NCBI RefSeq assembly: GCF_012275515.1
Contig: NZ_JAAZQL010000016.1
Span: 1 to 42,390, forward strand
Direction of reading: 5' to 3'
DNA from: Novosphingobium sp. SG707
GTDB taxonomy: Bacteria; Pseudomonadota; Alphaproteobacteria; Sphingomonadales; Sphingomonadaceae
DNA length: 42,390 nucleotides
Position 1 is the first letter of the stretch; the number at the start of each line of letters is the position of its first letter. The notes beneath the pieces are model-generated. The model saw nothing but the letters and a program-made list of their open reading frames with translations. It was not told the origin of the DNA and did no database searches. Positions 13,717 through 21,746 of this stretch are shown piece after piece. The position numbers and the translations under genes were made by a program.

Positions 13717-14645
13717 TCGATCCATATGAGCCAAAGCTTGATGCCCTCGTTTTGAGTGCTGACGAGGTTGCTGCAATTAGTGCGGCGCTAGCCACCAGTA
13801 AGCCGTGGGACTGGACGCCTGGTGGTGACGTCGAGGCTGCTATCAAGAGTGCAAAGAATAAAATCCGTGACCATCACCTTGCCCGGCATAGGGGGAGATG
13901 CTGTTATTGCCGCACACGCCTGAAGGGTGGTGGGCACTTTATGATCGACCGGGAGCACATCCTTCCGAAATCGAAGGAAGGCTATCGTCAACTCAGCTTT
14001 ACGCTCTGGAATCTTGCTGCCTCATGTAAACGCTGCAACATGCAGTATAAGAAAAATGACGATGACTTTGTTGTCAACAAGATTGACTCTTCTACATGGG
14101 GTAATAGTGATAACTACGCGTTAATTCACCCCAATTTCGATTACTATAGCCATCATATGAGGTACAGCGCTATAGATATTGATGACCGTATGTTGGTCAA
14201 GTTTACTGTTATAAATCGAAGTAAAAAGGGGGAGTATACCTATAATTACTTCAATTTGAGGGGTCTAGAGGAAAATCAATTTGATAGAGCTCAAGGGGGG
14301 GCTGTCGCGGGCGAACCGGTAACCGAGCTCACTGCTAAGGCGTATGAGCTTGCGCTCATCCTTAGTGCCGAGAGCAGCGGCGGTAATAATTACAAATTTG
14401 GCACGGATGGCGAAGAATGTGACGATGAAATAGAGCAAGAAGACAATGAAGAGTCCGAAGGCGACGAAGATTGCCGAGATTATGAAGAGTTCTTTGATGA
14501 AGTTGAGTATGAGGATTTGGAGGTGGATTGCGGAAATTGCAATGGAACGGGGAACGGATCTGGAGTGAGTAAATATTTAGGAGAAAAAATGAGGTGCGGT
14601 AATTGTGAGGGAAGTGGTGTGGTAATTTTACGGGTTGTGCGATAA
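13713..14645 (+). CDS. HNH endonuclease with C-terminal DnaJ-type zinc module (PtuB-like)
   Basis: 310 residues; ATG 13713 overlaps the ATPase stop. The HNH core spans about 55-120: zinc knuckle CCYC, DREHILPKS with the catalytic His, an Asn-Leu in LWNLAASC, then CKRCNMQYKKN. A mixed middle domain follows. A strongly acidic linker (about 228-270, mostly D and E) leads to two CxxCxGxG motifs, CGNCNGTG (about 272) and CGNCEGSG (about 295), which are the zinc-binding repeats of the DnaJ central domain. Known PtuB proteins are HNH nucleases, but I do not know of this DnaJ-like tail in them. The tail could bind an unfolded protein, nucleic acid or the ATPase. The low GC supports acquisition as cargo. 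Confidence 0.88.
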   Translation: MIDPYEPKLDALVLSADEVAAISAALATSKPWDWTPGGDVEAAIKSAKNKIRDHHLARHRGRCCYCRTRLKGGGHFMIDREHILPKSKEGYRQLSFTLWNLAASCKRCNMQYKKNDDDFVVNKIDSSTWGNSDNYALIHPNFDYYSHHMRYSAIDIDDRMLVKFTVINRSKKGEYTYNYFNLRGLEENQFDRAQGGAVAGEPVTELTAKAYELALILSAESSGGNNYKFGTDGEECDDEIEQEDNEESEGDEDCRDYEEFFDEVEYEDLEVDCGNCNGTGNGSGVSKYLGEKMRCGNCEGSGVVILRVVR

Positions 14646-14754
14646 GATTTTTATGAAGACTAGGAGCTTGGTGAAAAAGATAATCAAAATATTGCTTTGA
14701 TGCCGTTTTCTTGAGATTGCCCAGATTGGTCTGGGGCTGATTACCTTTGAGGCG

Positions 14755-15756
14755 TCAGGTCCCCTCCAGCCTGATAATTTGCTTGATCCCACCCGCATCC
14801 ATCGTTGTATCGATGCTCTCGATCAGCCACTTGGTCCCACTCACCGCCACGCTCCATCCGTTGAGCGCGGCCTGCTGGTTCGGCCGCAACCGGCAATCGG
14901 CCACCGCAAGATAATATTCGAACCTGCTCCTCGCCCGCAGCCGCTTGGCGAGGTTCGATTTCGCCGCCCGCGTTGCGCTGCTCTTGCTGGCATAGATGTG
15001 CTTGAGCCGATAGGCATCGCCGCTGCCCTCGCTCACCGTCTTGCGCGCGCCGGTTGAGCCATCGTGATATTGCGCCTCCACGCCCGTCTGCGCGCCGCGT
15101 TCGGCGCGGATGTAGCGCCAGTTCCAGCCGTCCTGCCGTGTCAGGGTGATGACCGGGATGGTCTGGCCGCCCGCCGTGGTGGCGCTGCCTTTGGGCAGGA
15201 TCAGGATCTTGCGGTCCTTCCATGTCGCGGTGGCGTCAAAGCGTTTGCCCAGATCCTGCACCAAGGCCATGTCGGACTTGTTGTGCTGCTCGAGCGCCTC
15301 GATGGGTTCGCTGGCCAGATCGGGATGAACGCGGGCGGTGATCCCATGGCGCGCGGCGATCTCGCCGACCAGCGCGCCCAGCGTGGTGTCATGCCAGACG
15401 CGGTTGCGGCGCTTGGCATAGGTTCCGGCCAGATCGGCCGAGCGGGCACGGATGACGATCTGATCGGGCGGGCCGCTTTCCTCGACCTCATCAACGCGGA
15501 AGCGGCCCTTGTCGATCAGGCCCACCGGATGATCGTCAAACCGGCTTTCCCAGCCGAGCGCGAGCGAGAGGATCGCGCCAGCACTGGGCACGGCCAGTTT
15601 GCCATCGACATTTTGCAATGAGAGCGTCAGCTCGTCAGCAGACCCATCGCGCTTTTCCACCAAGGTCAGCGAGAGGAAGCGCGGGTTGATCTTGGCCGCG
15701 AGATCAACGCCATTGTCGAGCGTGAGGCGCAGGCCCGCCTTGTTCGCCGCCATCAT
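14755..15756 (-). CDS. D: Phage late control / baseplate hub protein gpD
   Basis: 333 residues, the usual size of P2-type gpD. It forms the baseplate hub beneath the spike, with a VgrG/gp27-like fold. Seen: the N-terminal INPRFLSLTLVEKRDGSADELTLSLQN, LSLALGW, the characteristic IRARSADLAGTYAKRRNRVWHDTTLGALV, and LVQDLGKRFDATATWKDRKILILPKG. The start overlaps the gpU stop. It is the last gene of the W-FI-FII-E-T-U-D block and converges on the cargo island; the 110 bases between them show no clear terminator. Confidence 0.93.
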   Translation of the reverse strand: MMAANKAGLRLTLDNGVDLAAKINPRFLSLTLVEKRDGSADELTLSLQNVDGKLAVPSAGAILSLALGWESRFDDHPVGLIDKGRFRVDEVEESGPPDQIVIRARSADLAGTYAKRRNRVWHDTTLGALVGEIAARHGITARVHPDLASEPIEALEQHNKSDMALVQDLGKRFDATATWKDRKILILPKGSATTAGGQTIPVITLTRQDGWNWRYIRAERGAQTGVEAQYHDGSTGARKTVSEGSGDAYRLKHIYASKSSATRAAKSNLAKRLRARSRFEYYLAVADCRLRPNQQAALNGWSVAVSGTKWLIESIDTTMDAGGIKQIIRLEGT

Positions 15757-16208
15757 TCCACCCGCGATAGTTCGAGGGAGAAATCGACCATGCGCGGGAT
15801 ACCGCCCGCCATGATCACCCGGTGCGTCTGATCCAGCCCATCGATCCGATAGAAACCCCAGAGCGTGCCGAGGCCGTCGAGCAGCGGGAAGGCATCGCCA
15901 CTGTCGCCCATCTCGATCAGGAAGGTGAGCGCGCCGTAATTGCCCGCGATTTCGGGGATGATCTCGCCAGCGATGGAGACGCGATCCTCGCCGGGGCCTG
16001 CGAACTGGCTGGCCGGGCGGGCCATGAAGCGGTCGTTCTGTTCATGGCGCCATGCGATGCGGCGCGAGAGCTGGTCATAGGCGGCCTGCTCCATGCCGAA
16101 GGTGAACAGGCCCAGCGACATCAGGACGGCGGGCGAGAGCAGGTCGCGCTGGCTGATTGTGACCGGGGTGGACAGGTCGATCAGGCTGTCGGTGGGAGGC
16201 AAAGCCAT
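15753..16208 (-). CDS. U: Tail completion protein gpU
   Basis: 151 residues, P2 GpU family. It is needed to terminate the tail tube at the head-proximal end. Family signs are FTFGMEQAAYDQLSRRIAWRHEQNDRFMARPASQF in the N-terminal half and LWGFYRIDGLDQTHRVIMAGGIPRMVDFSLELSRVE at the C-terminus, where P2 gpU has the related G-x-P-x-K-I-D/E-F-x-L-x-L pattern. The gene lies between gpT and gpD, as in P2, with one-base and four-base overlaps. Confidence 0.93.
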   Translation of the reverse strand: MALPPTDSLIDLSTPVTISQRDLLSPAVLMSLGLFTFGMEQAAYDQLSRRIAWRHEQNDRFMARPASQFAGPGEDRVSIAGEIIPEIAGNYGALTFLIEMGDSGDAFPLLDGLGTLWGFYRIDGLDQTHRVIMAGGIPRMVDFSLELSRVE

Positions 16209-18190
16209 CAGCGTCCGTCCCCGCCGTTCATGTCAGATCGCCCCGCTACGCCCTGCGCGTGATCCATCTTGCGGATGACGTGATTGGCGATGGCATCGGG
16301 GCTTTGGCCGGGGGCGGGATAGACATTGAGCGTGACCGGGCCGCGCGCCGCGCCGCCAGCGCCGAGTGCCGCCGGTCGGACGGGGGCGAGGGCAGGGAAG
16401 GGGTTGGACACCTTGGCGCCCGCCCAGTTGGCTTTGGGCGCGGGGCCGGTCGGTTTGGCAGGGCCGCCGCCGAACTTTTCCTTGATGGTGTCCCAATTGG
16501 CATAGAGCGCATAACCGCCCGCCGCCAAACCCAGCACGGCCAAGGCGGCAAGGCCCCAAGGGGTGGTGATCAGCGAGAGGCCGAGCAGGCGGATCGCTGC
16601 CATGATGCCGCTGATCGCGGTGGTGACCGTGGGGCCGATCCCGGCGACCATGCCCATACCGGCGGCAAGGCGCGGGAAGAAGGCGACGACGCCCGCGAGG
16701 CCCTCATAGCTGCGCAGCAGGCGATAGGCGACCGACACCGGACCAAGTAGGCCGCCAAACGCGAATTGCAGCGCACCCAGCCCGATGCGGGCGGCGACCA
16801 GACTGCCAAGCAACGTCATCAGCGTCGAAGTAAGGCGCGGGTTGGCCTGCGCAAAGGCAGCAACGCGGGAGATCATGCCATCGGCGGCGGTGAGGAATTG
16901 GGTGGCGGCGGGCAGGAAGCTGTTGCCCAGCGTGATGCCGAGGCGCTGGACCGTGCCCATGAAGTCGCGCCATTTGATGCTGGCGTCCTGCGCCTCGCGC
17001 TGGGCGAAAGCCTTGTCCACGGTGCCGCCGCTGTTCGCGATGTCGGCGCGCATCTTGCGGAAATCCTCCATGTTGAGGATGAGCGAGCGGAGAGCCCCTT
17101 GGGCCTGCATATCCTCGAACAGGTTGCCGATTTTGGCATTGTCGCCGCCGGTGGCCTTTTGCGTGAGGTCGGCGATGGCCTCAAGCGGGGTCTTACCCTC
17201 GCGCGCGGCCTTTTTGAGGGCATTGGGCAGGTCGATGCCGAATTTGGCGAATTTCTTGACCGTCTCAGGCGACTGGATTTTGGAGAGCAGGTTCTGGATG
17301 TTGTTGGCGGCCTGATCCGCGTCACCCGCGCCGCGTCGGGCGATCTGCAGCGCGGCGGCGAGATCCGCGACGGCGGGCGTGCCCTTTTGCCCCAGCGCCT
17401 GCATCTGGGCAGTGAGCGAGGGGAACCAGCGGGCCATATCCTTGACCTCAAACGCCCCGGCATTGCCCGAGGCGGCCATAATGTCGAGCGCGCGGGCGGT
17501 CTCGCCAATCGGCACCTTGAGGTTGTTGAGGTTGGAGAAGGCGGCATTGGCGCCGTCGGCGAGGTCCACCTTAAACGCGGTGCCGAGGCGCCCGATGGGG
17601 CCGATCATCTCGATAGCCTTGCGCGGATCGAGGCCGAGGCCCGCCAGCGTGTCGATGCCGCTGCGCATATCCTCGGGCAATTGGTGCGCCACCTTGGACA
17701 GATCGAGGATGCGCGAGGCCATGCGAGCGGTTTCCGCGTTGGTCAGTTCGGCCTTTTGCTGGATATCGACCATGCCGCTCGAGAAATCCATCGCGGCCTT
17801 GCTGGCGAGGATGAAAGGCGTGGCCATGCCGACGCCGCCCAGCATGTTGTCCTGGCCGCGCTGACGCAGATCGGCGCCGCGCCGCTGGATCACATTGGTG
17901 TCGGCGCGAATCGCGGCCAGCTTCTTTTGCCGCTCGAGCTGGCGGTTGGTGAGGACAAGCTGGGCGGCCAAAGCGCGCTCCTTGTCGATGAGCTGGGTCA
18001 TATTGCCCGCGCCCTTGGCAATATCGGCCTGCACCGCGCGCATCTGCGCATCGAGCTTCCTGGTCTCGCCGGTCAGCGCCTTGATCGATTTGGAGCCATC
18101 GCGGCCAAGGCCGACGATGTTCTTCATGATGCCGGTCATCTTGTCGATGCCGATGAAATTGACCAGCAGCGAGAGCTTCTTGTCGCTCAT
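16208..18190 (-). CDS. T: Tail tape measure protein gpT
   Basis: 660 residues, P2-type tape measure that sets tail length. The N-terminal 100 residues are a coiled coil (DKMTGIMKNIVGLGRDGSKS..., heptads to about 95). The conserved TP901-type core starts with a methionine- and glycine-rich region (MLGGVGMATPFILASKAAMDFSSGMVDI), followed by LPEDMRSGIDTLAGLGLDP. Hydrophobic helices at about 470-570 include TTPWGLAALAVLGLAAGGYALYANWD. The C-terminus GPVTLNVYPAPGQSPDAIANHVIRKMD is a conserved tail of this family. The start overlaps the gpE' stop and the stop overlaps the gpU start. Confidence 0.94.
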   Translation of the reverse strand: MSDKKLSLLVNFIGIDKMTGIMKNIVGLGRDGSKSIKALTGETRKLDAQMRAVQADIAKGAGNMTQLIDKERALAAQLVLTNRQLERQKKLAAIRADTNVIQRRGADLRQRGQDNMLGGVGMATPFILASKAAMDFSSGMVDIQQKAELTNAETARMASRILDLSKVAHQLPEDMRSGIDTLAGLGLDPRKAIEMIGPIGRLGTAFKVDLADGANAAFSNLNNLKVPIGETARALDIMAASGNAGAFEVKDMARWFPSLTAQMQALGQKGTPAVADLAAALQIARRGAGDADQAANNIQNLLSKIQSPETVKKFAKFGIDLPNALKKAAREGKTPLEAIADLTQKATGGDNAKIGNLFEDMQAQGALRSLILNMEDFRKMRADIANSGGTVDKAFAQREAQDASIKWRDFMGTVQRLGITLGNSFLPAATQFLTAADGMISRVAAFAQANPRLTSTLMTLLGSLVAARIGLGALQFAFGGLLGPVSVAYRLLRSYEGLAGVVAFFPRLAAGMGMVAGIGPTVTTAISGIMAAIRLLGLSLITTPWGLAALAVLGLAAGGYALYANWDTIKEKFGGGPAKPTGPAPKANWAGAKVSNPFPALAPVRPAALGAGGAARGPVTLNVYPAPGQSPDAIANHVIRKMDHAQGVAGRSDMNGGDGR

Positions 18191-18324
18191 CCTTCACCTT
18201 CCTTGCCCGCCCACATGCGGTTCCAGCTTTCCACCGCCAGACGGCGCCAGAGGATCAGTTCGTCCAGCGTGAGGGCCGCAATCTCGGACAGCGGCCAGTG
18301 AAAGATGGCGGCAATGTCGGCCAT
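18187..18324 (-). CDS. E': gpE' tail assembly protein (also made as -1 frameshift extension of gpE)
   Basis: 45 residues if initiated at ATG 18324 (MADIAAIFHWPLSEIAALTLDELILWRRLAVESWN...). This is the GpE family sequence that in P2 is only produced as a -1 frameshift extension (E+E'). Here the same frame is open upstream through the end of gpE to a T-TTT-TTT slippery run at 18393-18387, so a gpE-gpE' fusion of about 162 residues can be made. Internal initiation at 18324 (TGATG) is also possible. It is a tape-measure chaperone and ends 4 bases into gpT. Confidence 0.9.
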   Translation of the reverse strand: MADIAAIFHWPLSEIAALTLDELILWRRLAVESWNRMWAGKEGEG

Positions 18325-18674
18325 CAGCTCTTCGGCGTGTTCTGCTCGATCACCATCTGCAGCAGCTTGCGCTCGCCCGCCGTCATAAAAAAATCGCGGA
18401 TCGCGCCCCCGATCTCGGCCACATCGGAGGGATCGAGCATGTCCGCCTCGGCCCCGGTGATCGGCGGCATGGTGATGCGGGGAACCACATTGAGGATCTC
18501 GCTGATATCGAGCGAGAGCAGGTTTTGCAGCGAGAGGCCGCGCAATTGCCCTGCGCTGGGTTTGCGGATGGTCAGCGCCTCGATGCTGGTCTCGCCGCGC
18601 AGGATCGGGGCGGCAAGGGTGAAGGTGTGGCTGGAGGAGCCGGGGGCGGCGGCAATCGGGGGCGTGTCGGTCAT
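18324..18674 (-). CDS. E: Tail assembly chaperone gpE
   Basis: 116 residues from ATG 18674; longer frames to 18887 run back into the gpFII end and lack family similarity. It belongs to the Mu gp41 / Phage_TAC_7 type: FTLAAPILRGETSIEALTIRKPSAGQLRGLSLQNLLSLDISEILNVVPRITMPP, then LDPSDVAEIGGAI. It wraps the tape measure during tail assembly. The leader before it has no Shine-Dalgarno but shares 17 bases, including the ATG, with that of gpM, and follows a strong hairpin at 18721-18751. Confidence 0.9.
   Translation of the reverse strand: MTDTPPIAAAPGSSSHTFTLAAPILRGETSIEALTIRKPSAGQLRGLSLQNLLSLDISEILNVVPRITMPPITGAEADMLDPSDVAEIGGAIRDFFMTAGERKLLQMVIEQNTPKS
18387..18393 (-). promoter_or_regulatory. 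Programmed -1 frameshift site in gpE
   Basis: On the minus strand codons read GAT TTT TTT ATG, giving the heptamer T-TTT-TTT in the frame required for simultaneous -1 slippage. After the slip the frame runs TAT GAC GGC ... CTG and enters the gpE' frame with no stop for 21 codons. This is the same arrangement as the P2 E/E' frameshift. Confidence 0.85.
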
Positions 18675-18751
18675 AAGCGGGGCTTTCGGCAAAAGTGGGC
18701 TGATGCGCGGGGCGGGAAGGGGCCGGTGGCGGGAGAGGAAGGCCACCGGCC
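18672..18751 (-). promoter_or_regulatory. Hairpin plus conserved leader before gpE
   Basis: A perfect 10-bp-arm hairpin (GGCCGGTGGC ... GCCACCGGCC, 18721-18751) lies between FII and gpE. The 17 bases ending in the gpE start codon (CGAAAGCCCCGCTTATG, 18688-18672) are identical to those at the gpM start (33509-33493). The hairpin could attenuate transcription after the abundant tube gene; it has no T run. Confidence 0.5.
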
Positions 18752-18822
18752 CACCGGACAGACGGCGCCCCGCAAAAGGACCGCCTGGCCGGATCTGGAA
18801 TGGGGGATCTGATGCGCGCGGA

Positions 18823-19323
18823 TTAACCGGCGAGGATGGCCATGATCTCGGCATAGCGGTCGACGCCGCCGACATTGTAGATGCCATTCAACATGTCGAT
18901 CTCGACCTCGACCACACCGTTCACTTCGCGGCGGTAATAGGTGAGGTCCGCCTTGTATTTGTGTTCGGTGGGATCGCCGGGCTTGTCCTTGCCGAAGTCG
19001 ATCTCGTTGAAGCTGCCGCGCATGAAGATATCGACGGCCTGCGGGGTGCTGGTCGATTTGGCCTGATAGGCGCAGACGAGGCGGATGCGGGTGTCGTCGC
19101 GCGCAAACAGGCGGACCAGCGCGGTTTCGTGGCCGCCGAAGGTGAGCGTGGCCTCCATCGGGTTGAGGCCCATCTTGCGCTTGACCGTGCCGGGCATGCC
19201 GCCGCCGCGCCAGTCGCCGGTGTTTTCCGAGAGCTTGGGCTGTTCGAATTCGCCGATGATGCCGCGATAGTCGGCCCCGTTGATATAGGTGTTGAGGTTT
19301 TGCAGGGTGCGGGGAAGGCCCAT
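18823..19323 (-). CDS. FII: Major tail tube protein gpFII
   Basis: 166 residues, P2 FII family (P2 has 172). Start ATG 19323 follows AGGAG. Family pattern: MGLPRTLQNLNTYINGADYRG, then LSENTGDWRGGGMPGTVKRKMGLNPMEATLTFGG, and the C-terminal VEVEIDMLNGIYNVGGVDRYAEI. It polymerises into the inner tube of the contractile tail. It follows the sheath gene FI by 47 bases in the usual P2 order. Confidence 0.95.
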   Translation of the reverse strand: MGLPRTLQNLNTYINGADYRGIIGEFEQPKLSENTGDWRGGGMPGTVKRKMGLNPMEATLTFGGHETALVRLFARDDTRIRLVCAYQAKSTSTPQAVDIFMRGSFNEIDFGKDKPGDPTEHKYKADLTYYRREVNGVVEVEIDMLNGIYNVGGVDRYAEIMAILAG

Positions 19324-19370
19324 GGGACGCTCCTGTCAGAAGAAGGGGGAGGGGAGGCGGGAAGGCGCGA

Positions 19371-20510
19371 TCAGGCGGCGACCTGCGAGGCGAAGTCGCT
19401 GTAGAATTCCTCGGTGATGGCAAAATCGACCGTGGGATTTTCAAACGGCGCGCAGGGGGTGAAGCGCAGGGCAAACTTGGGGCGCCCGGCGGCGAGTTCG
19501 GCGCTGGTGTTGCCGGTGTTGGCCAGCGCGACCTTGGCGCCCATGATCCAGCCCGAGGTGGCGAGGTCACTGAATTTGGTGTTGCAGGATTCGAGCAGGT
19601 CTTTGACCAGGGCGACGGTCATCGGCTTGTCGAATTCGGGGGCGAAGGCGTCGATCACGATATCCTGCAGCGCGTGGAGCGTGCGGACGGCGCTTTCGAA
19701 CCGATATTCGCTCTGGTCGCTCCCTGCGCAGGTGGTGTTGCCCCAGAAGCGGAAACCGCCGAATTCGCGGATGATCGTGACGATGTCGGCATCGTTGAGG
19801 ACGCCCGCCTCGGTGCTGGAATCCAGCAGGTCGAAGGCGATGTTGCGGGTGAGCGCGGTGACGCCGTCCATCGCGACATTGCTGATCGTCTTGTGCCAGC
19901 CCGTCTCCTCATCGATCCGGGCGCGCAGGCCCAGCGCGCGGGCGGTGGCGTCACCCACAAAATCGGGCGAGGTATTGGGCCAGATCAGGGTCAGTTCGCG
20001 GGCCGAGAAGGTGTTGCGGTAGGCGATGACCGCCGCATCATCCTCGCCGATCGCGCGGGCATAGGCGCGGCCGCGCAGGCGCTTGGCGGCGATCACCAGT
20101 TGCGCGGTGACGGTGGCGGTATCGAGGCCGGGGGCGCCGATAATGCGCGGGCGGACGCCCACCGCGCTCTTGGCCGAGACCAGGGCGGGCATGGCGGCGA
20201 TGACATTGGCCGAGGTTTCGGCATCGTCCTCGCCTTCCTCGACGCGCAGCACGACCAGCACCGGAGTGACCTGATCGGCAATCGCCTTGAGCGTGGGCAG
20301 CAATGTGCCGCCGGTGCCAGCTTTGCCGATGGCCTCGACAATGTTGGTGACCAGCACCGGGGCGCCGATGGGGAAGGCGGCATCGAGCGCGGTGGTGGCT
20401 GCGCCTGCCGCCGCGCTGGCGGTGGCGATGATGCCGATCACGGCCATGGAGGAGGTGGCGAGGCTGCGCGCCCCGCTGGTGGATTCGGTGAGGGTAAGGC
20501 CGTGGGGCAT
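19371..20510 (-). CDS. FI: Tail sheath protein gpFI
   Basis: 379 residues, close to P2 FI (396). Start ATG 20510 follows AAAGGA. Markers: MPHGLTLTESTSGARSL near the start (P2 sheaths begin DYHHGVRV-type), FPIGAPVLVTN, LPTLKAIADQ, ARAIGEDDAAVIAYRNTFSARELTLIWPN and FRFWGNTTCAGSDQSEYRFESAVRT, the conserved sheath C-terminal core. It forms the contractile sheath. It is the second gene of the late block beginning with gpW. Confidence 0.95.
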   Translation of the reverse strand: MPHGLTLTESTSGARSLATSSMAVIGIIATASAAAGAATTALDAAFPIGAPVLVTNIVEAIGKAGTGGTLLPTLKAIADQVTPVLVVLRVEEGEDDAETSANVIAAMPALVSAKSAVGVRPRIIGAPGLDTATVTAQLVIAAKRLRGRAYARAIGEDDAAVIAYRNTFSARELTLIWPNTSPDFVGDATARALGLRARIDEETGWHKTISNVAMDGVTALTRNIAFDLLDSSTEAGVLNDADIVTIIREFGGFRFWGNTTCAGSDQSEYRFESAVRTLHALQDIVIDAFAPEFDKPMTVALVKDLLESCNTKFSDLATSGWIMGAKVALANTGNTSAELAAGRPKFALRFTPCAPFENPTVDFAITEEFYSDFASQVAA

Positions 20511-20525
20511 GGCGTGTCCTTTGCG

Positions 20526-20861
20526 TCAGGCGGCGATAGAGAGGGTGACGGGTTTGCCGGTGTCGGCGCGTTGCCCGCTGATCTGGATGGTGAGCTTACC
20601 CCGCGCGGGCGCGCCGAACAGGCGGACGCGGGCGATGGAGAGGCGCGGCTCCCACGCGCGGATGGCGAGGACCGTGGCGGCGCGGATCAGCATGGGGGTG
20701 GCGGCGTTGATCGGCGCGTCAATGAGGCTGGGGATCAGCGAACCATAGGTGCGGCGCATGACGCGCGAGCCGATGGGTGTGGTGAGGATATCGACCACCG
20801 ACTGCGCCAGATGCGCATCGCCCGAGAGGGGCTTTCCTGTGGTGGCGTCCATTCCGTTCAT
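20526..20861 (-). CDS. W: Baseplate protein gpW (gp25-like)
   Basis: 111 residues from ATG 20861; a second ATG lies at 20852. It belongs to the GPW_gp25 family, a baseplate wedge component: LSGDAHLAQSVVDILTTPIGSRVMRRTYGSLIPSLIDAPIN, then a C-terminal strand pattern ending GKPVTLSIAA. In P2, gpW sits between V and J; here it has moved to the head of the FI-FII block. The 17-bp palindrome at 20910-20926 lies 48 bases upstream of its start. Confidence 0.93.
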   Translation of the reverse strand: MNGMDATTGKPLSGDAHLAQSVVDILTTPIGSRVMRRTYGSLIPSLIDAPINAATPMLIRAATVLAIRAWEPRLSIARVRLFGAPARGKLTIQISGQRADTGKPVTLSIAA

Positions 20862-20909
20862 GACGGATGGGATGCCTGCCCGCGCGCGCGCGGGGTAGGG
20901 GGCGGGGGT

Positions 20910-20926
20910 GTAACCCGGCGGGTTAC
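20910..20926 (-). promoter_or_regulatory. Late-operon palindrome, copy 1 (upstream of gpW)
   Basis: GTAACCCGGCGGGTTAC, an odd palindrome with 8-bp arms. It is followed on the coding strand by ACACC... and a CCCCGCGCG stretch. The distance to gpW ATG is 48 bases. Identical cores stand before gpJ and gpP, so it is a candidate Ogr-like activator site. Confidence 0.7.
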
Positions 20927-21187
20927 GGGGAGGGATAGGGTGATGGCTTGGTGGGCAGACGTAAATATGCGGCAAGGAAGGCGCTCTCAATGGCGATCCT
21001 GAACCAAATCATACTCATCTTGGCCAGTCCTTCACCAGGCTTGCGGCACGGATCAAATTCCGCGGAGACCTTTGGGAATAGTGACTTGTAGCATTTAGCG
21101 CAGCGCATCCCACTTCTGAAGGTGAAAGCGTCAAGCCGATTTCAAATTTCCGCGTCCATCGGCTTGGATGATGAGGCGGGCGCGTAA

Positions 21188-21216
21188 CAGTGGCGTTGTC
21201 GCTGACGACGCCACTG
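21188..21216. repeat. Strong hairpin in the gpW-moron intergenic region
   Basis: The 500-base stretch 20927-21428 holds no convincing gene; 60-75-codon frames there lack family similarity or a ribosome site. Its main structure is this 29-base hairpin with 9-bp perfect arms (CAGTGGCGT ... ACGCCACTG) and an inner GTC/GAC pair. There is no T run. Beyond 21260 the sequence turns AT-rich, marking the edge of the inserted small cargo gene. Confidence 0.45.
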
Positions 21217-21428
21217 TATATCGGCCAATTTATGCTAGGCACGACACATAAGGGTCACTTATCCCGTCGATCGCTGCCGCTCTGCGCGCACCTATATAAT
21301 ATTAGACAAATGTTTTGAAATTTCAAACTTCCAGCGGCGTTGAAAAACGAATGTGGAAGGGCTTGCAATTTCGAGATTATTCCAAAAATTAAATAAATAG
21401 TATTTTGATAGATTTTCTGAGATATGCT

Positions 21429-21734
21429 CTATAATGAGCTTTCTAAATCTTCGTCACTGTTGGCTGTGTATTGAGGTATTATGTTGTTTTTGAACCTCAC
21501 GTACTTCATCCAGTAATGAAGGCAGCTATCGATATATTTTGAAAATGAAGTAAGGCAACTTGGGCAGTGGTCGCCACCGTGGGATATCAATTTGTAGTCT
21601 AGATTATCTATATATTCCCATCCTTCAGGTAATCCGTCCTCATATAAGTGATGATGTATATTATAGTTTGCGCGGCAGTAAACCGTTTCTCCACAAAAAT
21701 CGCAGATACATTGTACAAGTACATTTCTTGCCAT
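21429..21734 (-). CDS. Small zinc-ribbon-like cargo protein
   Basis: 101 residues from ATG 21734 (MARNVLVQCICDFCGETVYC), preceded by a G-rich site. Two cysteine knuckles, CDFC (about 10) and CPSC (about 57), plus HHH at about 26-28 suggest a zinc ribbon. The C-terminal part is helical (FSKYIDSCLHYWMKYVRF). There is no known family. It is strikingly AT-rich for this window and sits alone between the gpV and gpW blocks, so it is probably a moron with its own promoter. The hairpin CCAAT...ATTGG at 21766-21790 upstream may be its operator. Confidence 0.65.
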   Translation of the reverse strand: MARNVLVQCICDFCGETVYCRANYNIHHHLYEDGLPEGWEYIDNLDYKLISHGGDHCPSCLTSFSKYIDSCLHYWMKYVRFKNNIIPQYTANSDEDLESSL

Positions 21735-21746
21735 ACTGACCCCCAT

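Noticed and set aside
16766..18301. 511-codon plus-strand frame opposite gpT
   Set aside because: Shadow of the tape measure gene, no ribosome site and no recognisable domain.
21015..21242. 75-codon and 61-codon minus-strand frames upstream of gpW
   Set aside because: No ribosome site or family similarity, and they run through the 29-base hairpin or the late palindrome.
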